Assembly: GCF_002575655.3 (NCBI RefSeq)
Contig: NC_053038.3
Span: forward strand, 146,460,885-146,524,884
DNA: 64,000 bases
Origin: Aegilops tauschii subsp. strangulata
Lineage: Eukaryota > Streptophyta > Magnoliopsida > Poales > Poaceae
Reading direction: 5' to 3'
Below are positions 11,354-22,139 of the stretch, one piece after another. Each line of letters opens with the position of its first letter. Position 1 is the stretch's first letter. A model generated the notes under the pieces. It was not told the DNA's origin, did no database searches, and was given only the letters and a program-made list of their open reading frames with translations. The translations under genes were made by a program, and so were the position numbers.

Positions 11354-12183
11354 GTGGTACTCTTTCATATCTGCTTAAGTTATTGATCTCACGCAAAAAA
11401 TAGATCGTAACTTGTTTACTGTACTTTTCTTGTCTGTACCAAATCATAGTGGCTAGTTGAAAGCAAACATTGGTTGCGAAGTAGCCTTTATCTGGTTTGC
11501 ACCTTCAGATCCGCCATGGCATAGTCACTATACTCATAAAGCTTATGGTTTTCCCCTTAATATTCACTACCATCATCGTAGGTGCTTCGTGTCATGCTAG
11601 CACTGCTCCTCAAGACCTCAACCCATCAAGTGAAACAACACGCCACTCGTAATTCCAAAGCTCAGTTGTTGAAATATGAATCTGATATGATGCTCATATT
11701 ACTAAAATAGGGAATGTTTAATTGGTCAGCTAATGTTCCTATATTCGTTTCGAAAAGCATGTGCGCCATATATAGAGTGACAGCAGGGATATACATTTCT
11801 CTGTGCGCTCTGGTTCATCATGGGTGGGCAACACACATTGTATTATCTAACTAGCAAGATGCCCGTGCGTTGCGTAGAACATCAAGATGCATTTGTATGA
11901 GTAGTTTATCTTCTGGGAGAAAAGGATGAACGTGGGAAGGCCTTATTTGCAAATGTGGAGAGGGGTGTGGGTATCTTTTTGCAAAATTGCCATAGTTTCC
12001 TTCCTATCCATCAGATATAAATTAGACGGCCTATATTGCAGGATGGCAGGCACACCATCATCACCAACTCTGTTTTTTATAAGAGTAGATAGAGATAAGA
12101 GTATAAGAGTAGAGAAAATGTAGAGAAATCTGCTTGCTCTTTGTTATCATGTTCCTCTTTTATTCTTCTTAATAAGAATATTA

Positions 12184-12443
12184 CATCCTCCGTTCCTAAA
12201 CTGCCTTGGGTGTGTGCGTGTGTTGTGGTGGCGTGCATTTGTACCGAGTGTTGTTCATCGTTGCTTTATGTATAAAGCAGGGCGAAAGCCTGTTTCGGTA
12301 AAACATAAGTCTTTTTAGATATTGCAATAAGAACTACATACGGATGTATATAGACATATTTTAGAGTGTACATTTACTCATTTTTCTCCATATGTAGTCT
12401 GCATTCGAATCTCTAAGAGCTTTATAGTTAAGAACGGGGGGAG
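12184..12443. mobile_element. Stowaway MITE interrupted by a LINE-like tail
   Basis: Termini ctccgttcctaaa (left) and agaacggggggag (right) with flanking TA (12182-12183, 12444-12445), and the body gaactacatacggatgtata…tagacatattttagagtgta, are typical of a grass Stowaway element. A foreign stretch at 12201-12303 splits it. Confidence 0.75.
12201..12303 (+). mobile_element. Short 5'-truncated LINE-like 3' tail inside the MITE
   Basis: It begins abruptly within the MITE and ends in tttatgtataaagcaggg…gcctgtttcggtaaaaca. The phrase (ta)taaagc(g/a)gggcgaaagcc is common near the 3' ends of grass LINE insertions. It is too short to classify firmly. Confidence 0.4.
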
Positions 12444-13822
12444 TAGTACAGTATGTTCCTTGTCGGGAAGTGGATCAAGGACAGTAACAGTCGACAGGTC
12501 TATTGGGTTGCTTTAGATGGATGCTTTCAATGATTCTAGATGGCCTGCCATAATATCTGAAAAATGCTGGGAGCTATGTCATCTTTGATAGTCTAGACTG
12601 ATAGTAACAGTATTGTGCCTTCAGTTGAATAGAGCTGCCCCTTTTGGGGACGAAGCCTTTCCGAACCCTTTCTTGTCGTACCAGTAATACAAACCCATAT
12701 GGTCCAACTAGTTCCACTTTCCTGATTTTACTCTTGATGCTTAGGGTTTCCCCTTTTATCTACCCTAGTATGATCTACGTAGGTGCTTTCTGTCGTACTA
12801 GCAGTACTCCACCCTTCAAGCTAAACAAGACAACAATCATCATTCCAAAGCTTAGTTGTTCAAATATGATTGTGATATGATACTGATATTAGTTAACAGA
12901 CACATTTAATTGGTTAGCTAAAGGTCCCACGTGAGTTTCCAAATGCATGTCGCGACATATAGAGAGACAGCAGAATTGCATTTCCTTGTCACTTGTTGAC
13001 TGTACTTTCTTGTCCATACCAAATCTTAGTTGTTATTTCAAAGCAAACATCGGTTGCTAACTACCCTTTTTGTGGTTTGCAGCTTCAGATCTGCCATCCC
13101 ACTGCCACGGTCAACACTATACTCATCATGCTTACGGTTTCCCCATTTTACGATGACCATGATCAGCCTACGTGGTTCGTGTCGTAATAGCACTGCTCCA
13201 CCCATCGAGCTAAACAAGCTTAGTTGTACAAATTCGAATATGATATTATGCTGATACTAGTAAAACCGAGACATGTTTAATTGGTCAGCTAAATGTTCCT
13301 ACTTTAGTTTTCAAATGCATGTGAGCCACATATGGAGAGACCGAAAGGAATAGCATTTCTCTGTGCTCTCTGGTTCATTAAGGGTGGGCAACATACATTG
13401 TATAGAAAGACTTGTAATATCTTCAATTTGCTTGCTCTTCTGCTCTTCTTTAACATGATCCTCTTCTCTTCTTTAATAAGTATGTTCCTTGTTGGGAAGA
13501 GTAGTAGAGACATTTGCAGTCGACTGGTCAGGTCGAGTTGTTCTCCCTTAGTATATTTTGAATCTGTCAGGTCAGGTCGACTTGTTCTTCTTTACTATAT
13601 GTTAGCTGTCATCTGCGAAGTATCATCACTTCTGGAACTCTCATATTTTGAGTAGTAGGCCACATTAAATTAATGCACACACCAAATTAAATCATGCATG
13701 GCATCTCTCAGAAGAATTGCAGAGATAGCACAGAGGGGTTTACACGAAGGAAATATTGGATTAGAATCACTTCTGCATTACAAAGATAAGCTCACTTGTT
13801 TTTATGTTTTCATGCATGTCAG

Positions 13823-13941
13823 GTATTGAACATGATCAAAATGAATATGAGAATGGGAGCACGAGAGGAATATTGCAGAATAATCCACTCGCTAACAACC
13901 TTGGCATGGTGGAGGATGGCCTATCTTATTCACCCATCAAG
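13823..13941 (+). CDS. Probable internal exon of the transposon-borne gene
   Basis: A polypyrimidine stretch and catgcatgtcag form an acceptor. The open segment reads …EHDQNEYENGSTRGILQNN… and ends at CACCCATCAAG|GTGCTTG, a donor. Its codon frame is open on both sides of the splice sites. I recognise no family. It lies on the plus strand, in line with the exon at 14144. Confidence 0.4.
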
Positions 13942-14143
13942 GTGCTTGCTCTCACTTGGCAAGGTTGTATTGGTCACACATATTTTGCATATGACCTCTT
14001 GCATTACTTCTACTTTGTTACACCACCATCTGCTTAGTTTAAGCATCATATATGAGTATATGCCATAACTATCCATTTTCTGTACCTATTCCATGTGTCA
14101 TCGTACTATGTTTTTCCAGTCAAATGTTGTTCTTTCGTAATAG

Positions 14144-14329
14144 ATGTCCAAAAGGAAGAGGGTGAGTGCAGATCCTCAAGGAGTACAAACTAGGTATTTG
14201 GAAAAGGTAGTGATACCTGTTAAATTAGATAGATCAGCAGCCACAGAAAACACAGGCCCAACTGTACCACACTTTACCCCTACTCCACTGGCCAAACCCC
14301 TATTAGAACTGCAGAGAGCCCAGCATTAG
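14144..14329 (+). CDS. Probable exon encoding a short basic-N-terminal peptide
   Basis: Starts MSKRKRVSADPQG right after ctttcgtaatag, so the ATG coincides with a possible acceptor, and runs 61 codons to TAG at 14327. The KRKR cluster resembles a nuclear-localisation signal. The rest is Pro/Leu-rich. The family is unknown to me; the position suggests it belongs with the 13823 exon in one transposon gene. Confidence 0.4.
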   Translation: MSKRKRVSADPQGVQTRYLEKVVIPVKLDRSAATENTGPTVPHFTPTPLAKPLLELQRAQH

Positions 14330-14439
14330 GTATTGTCTATGATATCAATTCAAAATTTGAACTCCTAATTTTTTGTATGTGCCTTCCCTTCTCTCTTGTA
14401 TGAAAACTAATTTCAGATGAATCTCCTTGCTCAAAGGAT

Positions 14440-15100
14440 CATATGATCTCACAAAAATACTGGGCACTGCATTGATCTTGTCAGTACCTCTTGCCCTTTG
14501 TTAGCATACTTACACTCATTGCTATTTGATTATGTAGCATCACTGTAAATGTTCGCTTCTTTATCCTCCCTTTGCTCGAAATTATAAGATCTATATTTAC
14601 TCTTAGATAAATGTAGAATTGACACAATGGTTATGAAGTTTTGGATTGCTCATGTAAGTACCTATTGTCATGTACTCCCTCTGTATCGAATTAAATATTG
14701 CTCAATTGGATATATTTAGAACTTAATACTGTTAGATACATCCATTTGAGCGACAAGTAATAACGGGCGGTGGTAGTATTACTGTACTTGCATTGCGAGA
14801 TAGTTGATTGTCTAGCATTACCCTGCATCTTATCAGCCCTGCCCTCCACTTTCTCCAAATTATCATATCTACATTTACTCTTACCTAAATGTTGAATAAA
14901 GCCAATGCCACTGCACACGTTGATGTCTGCATTCCTCTTGTCAGTACCTTTCGCCTTGTAACACTGTACTTAATTAATTGCTATTTTATTATGTATCATC
15001 ACTCTGCACATGATCTTCATTATCCTCTATTTCTTCCAATATTATTTGATCTATATTTACTCTTTACAAAATGTAGAATAATGGCAACGCTTATAAAGAA
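14440..15100 (+). repeat. Tandem duplication of intron-like sequence, about 3 diverged copies
   Basis: The phrase at(a/c)t(c/g)atctatatttactctta with a following aaatgtagaat recurs at about 14600, 14865 and 15045, and (c)ttgtcagtacct(c/t)t(t/c)gcc recurs at 14478 and 14938. A Stowaway MITE sits between the first two copies. Confidence 0.6.
14675..14776. mobile_element. Stowaway MITE, 102 bp
   Basis: Starts ctccctctgtatcgaattaa, ends gacaagtaataacgggcggtggtag, flanked by TA on both sides (14673-14674, 14777-14778). The centre (tggatatattta…tagatacatccatt) is an inverted repeat, as in Stowaway elements built on ctccctccgt termini. Confidence 0.75.
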
Positions 15101-15546
15101 GTTTCTTTGGGGAATTTATTGAATTATCCTTCCATCGACATGGAGAAGGGCTTTGTCTAGCCCGTGTTAATATGTAATGTAAGTTCATCCTTCTCAAGCC
15201 TTCAAACTTTGTTCTAGTATAGATTTGGATAGGCATCATTTCCTCCACTTATGTTTACTTTGGTGTTTACATCTACTTGGATGTTTGCAACAACTACCAG
15301 TTTTAAATTGTAGTTGTAAAAACATGTTCCTTATGCTGAATAGATCCATTTATTTGCTTATATAATTATGAAACCTGTTAAGTGACTCCTTTTTTCTCTT
15401 TGAGAGTCGTATCTTTTATGCCAGGCAGAACTTTAGGGAAGATAGTGAGCCAAACCATCTTGAAGAGAGCGAGATGACCCCAAGGTCATCTCTTGATTAA
15501 TACAGTGAGTTGAAGCTACTCACCAGCAGCTGTGAGACAACCTCTG

Positions 15547-15960
15547 TGCAGTTGCTACCTCAATCAGTTCGACTTCTTTAGTCTCAACTTAAAGCGGAAA
15601 GGCTTGCTTCAGCTCAGCTCCGACTTGATGTCAATGATGCACAGAAGATCTTAGAGGACTGCCTTGCGGGCTTTGGTGCTATACAGCTAGGGATAGAGCA
15701 TCTATCATTGACACAACTGAGGTCTCATTAGCTTGTTCAGCTGCTTGCGGTGCACGTCCAGGCCAGGACTAATGCCTTCTGAAGTGCTCTTAGTTTTGTA
15801 TATTCTTTTGTCGGTGCGTTTATATGCACTGGTGGCGACCTTTGATGCCCAGTGTATGTAATCGGCAGTCATGTTGCACTTTATTATCACCGATGGCGAA
15901 CTTTGATGCCCAGTGGATGTAATATGCCATAATTTCTTTATTGTATAGTCTAGGTTTATT
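15547..15960 (+). pseudogene. Decayed 3' exon and UTR of the CACTA gene
   Basis: A frame around 15590-15730 reads SQLKAERLASAQLRLDVNDA and continues with leucine-rich helical sequence to a stop at about 15730. It has an upstream stop inside the exon-like stretch, so it is probably broken. Downstream, a 63-bp direct repeat (tttgatgcccagtg(t/g)atgtaat at 15838 and 15901) and AT-rich sequence look like a 3' UTR. No domain recognised. Confidence 0.35.
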
Positions 15961-16039
15961 CTTGGTCGGTATGCTGTAATTTAGGCCGGAAGCTTCAATG
16001 GATCTCAATGTTGTCGGTCTTCAGGTCTAAATGTATAGT

Positions 16040-16800
16040 AGTTTCCACCTTTAACAGGCAGAGTAAAGTTCTTGCCAGCTGGGCCAGAGAATACCATGGG
16101 CTTTTAACAGGCTAAAAACTAGATTGGGCTAGCATTGAGCCGAAAAATTCACGGGACAGGCCGAAACTGTCTAAGGCCCATGTTTGGCCCAAATAGAACG
16201 AGCCATTAACAGGCCAAAATATTTCTCGGGCCCTCTTTGGCCCAATAAAATTATGGGCTTTAACCAGGCCGGTATCAACGTGGGCCGTAGGCCCAACAGT
16301 GTCACGGCCCATTAACAGATGGGTTTTAAGCAGGCTTGATTCAACGCGGGCTGTAATTAGGCCCAACTGTTACACAGGCCATTAACAGGCCGATAGGCCA
16401 GTTGGGCTAAAATTTATCCACGAAGACTACGAGCCGTTAAGAGGCCTAAAGTTACTTCGGACAAGAAATAGCCCAGTTTTTGCATGGGCCGTCAAATGGC
16501 CAAAAGTGAAATCGGGCCAACAACGGCCCAGATGCACCACGAGCTACTAACAGGCCGAAACTATTATCGGGTCGAACTGGTAAACGGGCATTTAAGAGGC
16601 TGAAATACAAACCCGGCTTAGAATGGGCCCAAAAGAGCAGTGGCCTGTTAACGGGCCTGATCTGATATGGGCCGTAATTTAGCCCAAAACATGACAGGTT
16701 GTGAACGGGTCTGATCTGATATGGGCCTCAATTTGACCCAAAACATGGCAGACTGTTGACGGGCTAGCCCACTAGTGTCTTAAAAAATATGGTGGGCCTT
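16040..16800 (+). repeat. CACTA subterminal repeat array
   Basis: At least eight copies of (t)taaca(g)gcc or its variants, with interspersed gggcc(g)taa and gcccaa phrases, crowd this interval (for example 16104, 16205, 16308, 16381, 16545, 16649). Such short repeats next to the termini bind the element's own proteins in other CACTA families; here that role is inferred. Confidence 0.65.
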
Positions 16801-17231
16801 TAGCTGGGCCGGCCTTTTTACCTTAAATGGGCCATTATTGGGTTGTGCCATGTGTCGACATATCATAGGCGTCTTCCTTCCATTGTAGGGATGACATCTA
16901 TCCCAACGATGAGCTAACACGTGGATTATCCGGCGAATGAGAATTTTACACGTCGAAAATCCCCATTGGTCGGGGCTGTTAACGGGTTATCGGATCCAAA
17001 CCGGAACCCGATATATTAACGGTGACCCGTTACGGCCGATGCCACATGTCGGTTACCCTTGACGAAAGCCCTTCTATGACACGCGATTTATCGTCATGGA
17101 AGTCGACACTTCCGTGATGATAATTTTGGTACTGTCATGGAACATTTCTACGACAGTACAGGTATGACTATCTTGATTCTGTCATAAAATCTTCATGGAT
17201 GTACATGCATGACAGAAAACGTGAACTACTA

Positions 17232-17270
17232 TGACAAATACGAATCATCACGGAAGTGTTTTTTGTAGTG
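17232..17270 (-). repeat. Right terminal inverted repeat of the truncated CACTA
   Basis: The complement reads CACTACAAAAAACACTTCCG and continues into gtgatgattcg. An almost identical phrase (cttccgtgatgataattttgg) recurs at about 17110, so the terminus carries internal reiteration. Confidence 0.75.
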
Positions 17271-17720
17271 CTTGCCGAGCTACATTCACGACGTGACACT
17301 AAGCGGTGCATTTAATGTGCCTTGTCCTGTCTGCAGAGTTAGGTATGATAGCACTAATTGCTATCTAATCAGGGTATAATGACTGGTTTGCCACTTTGGT
17401 AACCCCTTAGCCTATGAAAGGAGGGCCATGGCGACCTAGAACAGGATTTGGACCCTTGTACACTCTTACGCGTGTAATTGCTCTCCCCGAGGCGACCTTG
17501 CTGGGCTTGAGCGATGCGTGTTCATCACGGTCCTCCATCCAATCCACCAAAAAGCAGGAGTAGGGTTTTACGCTTCGCAACGGCTGGAACCTTGGCAAAA
17601 ACACCGCGTCACCATTGTTGTGCTGCCCTACGGTCTCTGCTCTTTGTACAACGGGCCCCTCCCCCTTGCCGAACCACAAGGGGCTAATGGCCCCATAGGT
17701 GACCGTGTTCTGCCACGACA
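17271..17720 (+). repeat. 3' half of a second family Z LTR
   Basis: It aligns with 9151-9608: cttgccgagc…gacactaagcggtgcatttaatg, tatctaatcag, the ggcccataggtg region and the terminal ccacgaca. The TATA box is decayed (cctatgaaagg, 17411-17421). The 5' half is missing at the junction with the CACTA terminus. Confidence 0.75.
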
Positions 17721-17724
17721 CTAC

Positions 17725-18241
17725 TGTGATGACCCGAGACCGACGCTCCAGAAGCCTTCCATTTTCTTCATTGCTATCGTGTGTTTTATTTTTGTTGTTG
17801 TTGCATTTCATCATGTCATCATGCATATTGCATCTGCATGTTTTCATAAACTTGTAGCTGTTCGTGGTTGCCACTTCTTCCTTGTCTCTTTTGACCTTCT
17901 CTCAGACCAACCGGACCGCTCTCTACTCTCTTGTCTTCTGCGTGGCCCCTTTGTCTTTGTCAACCCCTCATAGACCCTCGTGCGCATCCGAAAACTTCCC
18001 GGAACCCGACCTGCTCAGTCATCATCGTTGGGTCCGGATCATCCCCAAACATCCATAAAACATCTTCGTTTCTGATATAGACTTTCCTAGCCTATTTATC
18101 CCGGGCCGTCCGATTACAATCGGAGGGTCCGATTAGCCCCTAGCCAAACACCCGTTTGCTATAAATATCCGGGAAACCCTAGACCCTAGCCGTCCCATCC
18201 ATCCATTCCATTCCCGCAGCCGCCGCCGCCCACTCTCCCTT
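17725..18241 (+). repeat. Family X LTR-like unit, copy 1, part 1
   Basis: Begins TGTGATGACCCGAGACCG and runs parallel to 60827-61332 (copy 2, TGTGACAACCCGAGACCG). It has a TATA-like tataaatatcc at 18161. The last three bases (ctt) are the left target duplication of the CACTA element. Preceding actac (17720-17724) may be this copy's own TSD. The sequence in copy 2 runs straight on into what is found here at 27705. Confidence 0.8.
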
Positions 18242-18489
18242 CACTGGTACGCGTCGGTGCTATAAAAACGGTTTTTAAACCCTTTCGGCGACGGCATTTG
18301 GAACCGTCGCCTAGTGAGTATGGGCGATAGGGGGGTCCTTCCCACACGACCCAGAAACCGTCGGGGATATGCCCTCCTGGCACACACGCTCCGCAAAATG
18401 AGGTCGTGTGCGACCGGCGAGCGCTCAAATATGGAAATACGTACAATAGAGCTAAAAAATACAATTATACAGTCGAAATTGTTTCCGGT

Positions 18490-18860
18490 CGCAAGTACAT
18501 CCCACACAGTCAGTCCCCGCTAAATGTTTCCCTTCGTATGTACATCCCACACAGTCGCTCCAAGGAAAACATTTCCGTTCACAGGTACATCACACACAAT
18601 TTTTCTCGTTAAATCGTTTGCGTTATTGAATGCATCACACACGGTCCGCAGAAGAAACTGTGTGGCAAAGGCTATCCATCACACACAGTTTTTATGTGGT
18701 AAAAGTTTGCGCAAGGTGGCCTAACGCAAACAGTTTTCAAGAGAAAGTCGTGTGTGATTGTTCATTGATCCAACACGGTTCATTCCTAGAAACTGTGCGC
18801 GTTGCCTGAGGTCATCGCCCACGGTATTTTTTCAATAACCGTTTGCAATAGCAAAACCCA
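18490..18860. repeat. Left subterminal repeats of the CACTA element
   Basis: Serial copies of (t)acatc(a/c)cacaca(g/a)t, at 18495, 18541, 18585, 18631 and 18679, with aaacgttt/aaactgt phrases between them. The same vocabulary appears at the right end. Confidence 0.75.
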
Positions 18861-19103
18861 AGTAGCAGGCTAATTCGCCATTAGCGGGCTAATTGCCCTA
18901 TTATTAATAATCCATTTATTAATCTAATTGACATTCATAGTAAGCACATAATATATTTTATTTCCATATTAAGGAAGCAGAATTTCATAATTGAAATACA
19001 TTAGAGTACAACATGATATAGCTTCAGCACTCAGCTACCCCATTACACAACTGCACCAGCACCAAGTTTCACATGCAACATGTAGAACATTCCGAAATTA
19101 GCA

Positions 19104-19626
19104 TCATAGACGGTATATAGACAGATGCATCTCATCTGGAAAACTGCTGAAGCGGTAGGCGAATATTGAACCTTCATTCATGTTGAAGATCTTTGCAACT
19201 TTAGGCGAGTGCCTGTGGATGATTGACCATCCGTCCTTTGTCCTCTTCAGGAACACTTCAATATTGAATCGTGGGTGTTGTATGGAAACCTTCCTCACCT
19301 CCTGACCATAGAGGTGGTTTGAGAGGTAATCATCAGTGAACTGCTTTGGAAAGGCCTGAAAATAAGGATGTGCATAAATATCTTCTCTATATTGGAAATG
19401 GCGCAAAGTAATAAAAAAGGCAAGGTATAATAGTTAGTACCATCTTGTAGTGAACTGATGTCTTCTTCATTGTGCAGACAAAGATCTTGTTGTTTTTTGT
19501 CGCTAATTTCTTTATCCTAACAATCTTTCTAAGTTTCTTGATTTGATTGATATTCATGGACAACTCATTTCCCCATATGCAAAAAGGGTCCAATAGTGGG
19601 TCAAAACCTCTGACAGCAGGACCTAC
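19104..19626 (-). pseudogene. B3 DNA-binding-domain gene fragment (two exons)
   Basis: On the minus strand an exon from about 19626 ends at CACTACAAGATG|GTACTAAC (19441). A short intron ends TTATTTTCAG, and the second exon (from about 19356) reads AFPKQFTDDYLSNHLYG and runs to the stop at 19104. The block KIFVCTMKK…FPKQF…VSIQHPRF…DGWSIIHRHSPKV…GSIFAYRF matches the spacing of a plant B3 domain (REM-like): a beta strand, F-P-x-x-F, a central hydrophobic strand, D-G-W and G-(S/D)-x-x-x-F-x-F. B3 proteins are plant transcription factors. Both exons are open here, but no convincing full gene surrounds them. It is most likely a fragment captured by the transposon; a decayed domesticated ORF of the element itself is the alternative. 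Confidence 0.6.
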
Positions 19627-19639
19627 ATGTGCAAGACCA

Positions 19640-19890
19640 AATTCTTAAAAACCTAAATATTAGAATGGTTCCTGCAATTGCACAATAATGTGCAATTGGA
19701 CAACAGACCATGCACGTGCTAACCTTGATTGTAAACCTCAGTGCTTCCCATTGTTCCTTGCAACACATATAAGGTAGTTAGTCATCAGGTTAAGTAAGGG
19801 TTCGCATGCTATCAGTAAAATATGTTGATGGAAAATAAGCACATTGCAGATTCATCAGATTAATTCAAGCCACATGGAAAACTCATTTAT
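19640..19890. other. Intron-like AT-rich spacer
   Basis: No ORF or repeat of note; it may be an intron upstream (on the minus strand) of the B3 exons. Confidence 0.3.
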
Positions 19891-20520
19891 GCAAACCAAG
19901 CATGCTTAACAACTTGCAAATATAGCCAAATTTGATTTCTTTCTCACATGGTATACAATAACAGAATGTGGCCACAACAATTGGACATCGCATTGCAGAA
20001 TTGAACCATGCAGTTAAGTAAACACCACAACAAATGAACCAAATATTAACTGAACCAGATTGCACAATATAACATACTCCTAATAGAAGAGCAGACAATT
20101 AACCAAACCAAGCATGCTTAACAACTTGGATATATAGCAATTGTATTTGTTTCTCATGTATTTACTACAACCAAATTCAATTTATTCCTCACATGGTATA
20201 CAATAACAGAATGCACCCACAACTATTGAACATCGCATTGGAGAATTGAACCAAACATTTAACTAAACACCACAACACAAATGAACTAAATGCTAACTGA
20301 GCACCACATTGCACAATGTATAACCAAAGCAAGCATGCTTGACAACTTAGAAATATAGCAATTGTATTTGTTTCTCATGTATTTTGTAAAGATAAATTCG
20401 ATTTATTTCTCACATGGAAGACAATAGAAAATTGCAGCCTGAAGAATTGAACATCACATTTGCAGTATTGAACCAAACAGTTAACTGAAGACGACAGCTA
20501 ATTAACAAAACACTTAATAA
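19890..20520. repeat. About 215-bp tandem repeat, 3 copies
   Basis: The phrase aagcatgctt(a/g)acaactt starts at 19898, 20110 and 20331 (periods 212 and 221). Shared phrases follow: tttctcacatgg, gacaata, gaacatc(g/a)cattg, gaattgaacca. It lies between the B3 exons and a possible upstream exon. Confidence 0.75.
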
Positions 20521-20670
20521 GTGATCACCACACTACATGACATATAGAACATATACACTAGAGCAACAGATTGCATGGTAAAAATAAATAGCACAATTCA
20601 CTAGAATTTGTGAAGGAAAGGTAGGAGCAGCACACGCAACGGGTAAACCGAGCATGCTAAACCGGCATAG

Positions 20671-20892
20671 CTAGCAATTGGCAAGGTGCTCCTCCAAGAT
20701 TTGGGGGTCGGCATGAATGGCAGCCATCGCGACCTCATCCGCGCGTGCGGCCGAGATTTGCTTCTTCGCTGCCAAATGCTCCTTGAGATCCTGGCTAAAC
20801 CGTGTGCACCATGGCTTAGGGTGCTGCTTATTTGGTGGAGGTGTCGGTGATTTGGGTGGAAGGTGTCGCGCTCGCGCCGGCGGTCGGGGCAT
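20671..20892 (-). pseudogene. Possible N-terminal exon of the B3-fragment gene
   Basis: 73-codon frame beginning MPRPPARARHLPP, passing through a charged helical segment (SQDLKEHLAAKKQISAARA) and stopping at TAG near 20671. It is on the same strand and upstream of the B3 exons, separated by intron-like repeats, so it may be their first exon. I recognise no domain. A longer overlapping frame (20601-21161) is composition-driven and rejected. Confidence 0.35.
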
Positions 20893-21149
20893 GTGGGATG
20901 TGGAAGGAGGAGGAGGATGGAGGTCGGGTGTGGATTACCTACCTGGATAGACGAGGCCGAGCAGCATGAAGGAGGGTCACCGGCAAGGAGGCGGTGCTGC
21001 AAGCAAGGAGTGAAGGTTTCAACTTGGAAAGGAAGGCAGAAATAGGGGAAATGTGGCTTTTGGTAAGGGGGAGGGGCAGGGAGGTAGATATTTCCGCGGA
21101 AGCCGAAAATTTGGAATCGCTTCAGCGAAAAAAAACTGGCGCGCAAAGT

Positions 21150-21240
21150 GTCATCAGACACGGTCCCTTATTCTATGATATGTGAACATCACAAACGATT
21201 CAAATAGATTAACCCGTGTGTGATGAGTTTGAACGTCAAA
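21150..21240. repeat. Internal copy of the CACTA subterminal motif
   Basis: Contains cagacacggtc, catcacaaacgattcaa and acccgtgtgtgatga, the same vocabulary as the element's termini, although it lies 3 kb inside. It separates the B3 segment from the next gene segment. Confidence 0.55.
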
Positions 21241-21436
21241 AAATTTGGTTCGAATTTCCCTGGTTACAGTGGTCATCCATGTCATTGCATAATTTGGGTA
21301 GACAAAGGAGACTACAGCACACCCACACTTCTTAATTGAGCAAGTTCAGCAATTAAACAGAGCTAGCTGACCTAAACATTACTCTAACAAATTAAAGACC
21401 GACACTCTTAATTAAACAAAACAAAGAGTACTAGTA

Positions 21437-22051
21437 CTATGGCTGGTGCTCGTCGATCTCCGCCGCCGCCTCCATGTCCAGCTTGCACCCAACGGTCTCC
21501 AGGGGAAGGGGCTCCATGGCATCCATCGCACCATACTCGGCAAGCATCTCTCCATCCGCATCTGCCATCTCTTTGGAAAAGGCCGCCACGCGCTTGGCAT
21601 GGGCGGCCACGATCTAGGCATGGACAGGCTCGGTCGTTGCAAGGTATGCGGCAGAGGAACGGACGGCTGCTCGAATGCTCTCGGCGATTGCCAACTCTTC
21701 GGCCATGGGTTGCCGCCCGTTATCGGAGAAGCTTCGTTCTATTTGTGCGGTGACCGCCACGAGCTGGGCGTGGGCGGCCTTCACATGGTCATGGGCGGCC
21801 TCCATCAGGGCTAAGGCCACCGCTGCGAAACGGACAGATGTTGTGCCGCTCTCGTCAGTTGCTATCCCCGAGGCAGATGTTGCTGCCGCCACCTGAGAAG
21901 CAACAACGGCCGTTTAGGCTGCCTTGGCCGCCTGGTCGCAGATTGCGGCCGCGCTCATGCACCTTGTTAGCACGCGCATGGCGGCTGCGGTCGCAATCTC
22001 GCCGGAGTGGGCCACCGAAGTTTCCCTCACGACACGAGTCCACGTGCCCAT
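21437..22051 (-). pseudogene. Alanine-rich helical protein, two nonsense codons
   Basis: The minus strand opens MGTWTRVVRETSVAHSG at 22051 and keeps one frame for 204 codons to TAG at 21439-21437. It is interrupted only by TAA near 21914 and TAG near 21614. The composition is Ala/Glu-rich with long helical stretches (AAHAQLVAVTAQIERS; AFSKEMADADGEM), and the C-terminus is acidic. Long frame conservation across two single-codon lesions shows a recently dead gene. I know no family for it. It sits between two internal copies of the transposon's subterminal motif and resembles the pseudogene at 24687-25317 in style. Confidence 0.6.
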
Positions 22052-22139
22052 CTTTCACCGGTGATGACTGAACAGTGAAATGATTTGGGGAGTGTGCTAG
22101 TGTGCTTGAGACGCCGGCTGTGGATTGTAGCCGACGCAC

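Larger units (their letters stand above)
11400..13410 (+). repeat. Exon-intron module present in three diverged copies
   Basis: About 430-bp module at 11400-11850, about 12690-12980 (partial) and 12990-13410. Shared phrases, in order: ctgtactttcttgtc…accaaatc; ggtttgca(c/g)cttcag; ggtttcccc followed by a tgatctacgtaggtgct-like stretch; cactgctcc…caag; gatatgatgctgatatta; ttaattggtcagcta. In two copies cttcag|ATC…GTAG looks like a duplicated small exon with its acceptor. The first two copies are separated by a Stowaway MITE. Confidence 0.65.
9609..17270 (+). mobile_element. Truncated CACTA transposon, right-hand part
   Basis: The right end is clear: the last bases (aagtgttttttgtagtg) are the complement of CACTACAAAAAACACTT, a CACTA terminus. 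It is preceded by about 1.2 kb of subterminal repeats built on (t)taacaggcc. To the left are decayed exons with plausible splice sites, tandem duplications and MITEs. I could not find the left terminus (CACTACAAAAAA), so the left limit is set at the neighbouring LTR and is uncertain. No transposase is recognisable. The right end abuts a half-length family Z LTR at the point that corresponds to 9151 in the complete LTR, so the transposon probably inserted into that LTR and the left side was later lost. Confidence 0.65.

Noticed and set aside
20601..21161. 186-codon minus-strand ORF
   Set aside because: No domain, odd composition, overlaps a subterminal motif; probably UTR read in a chance frame.
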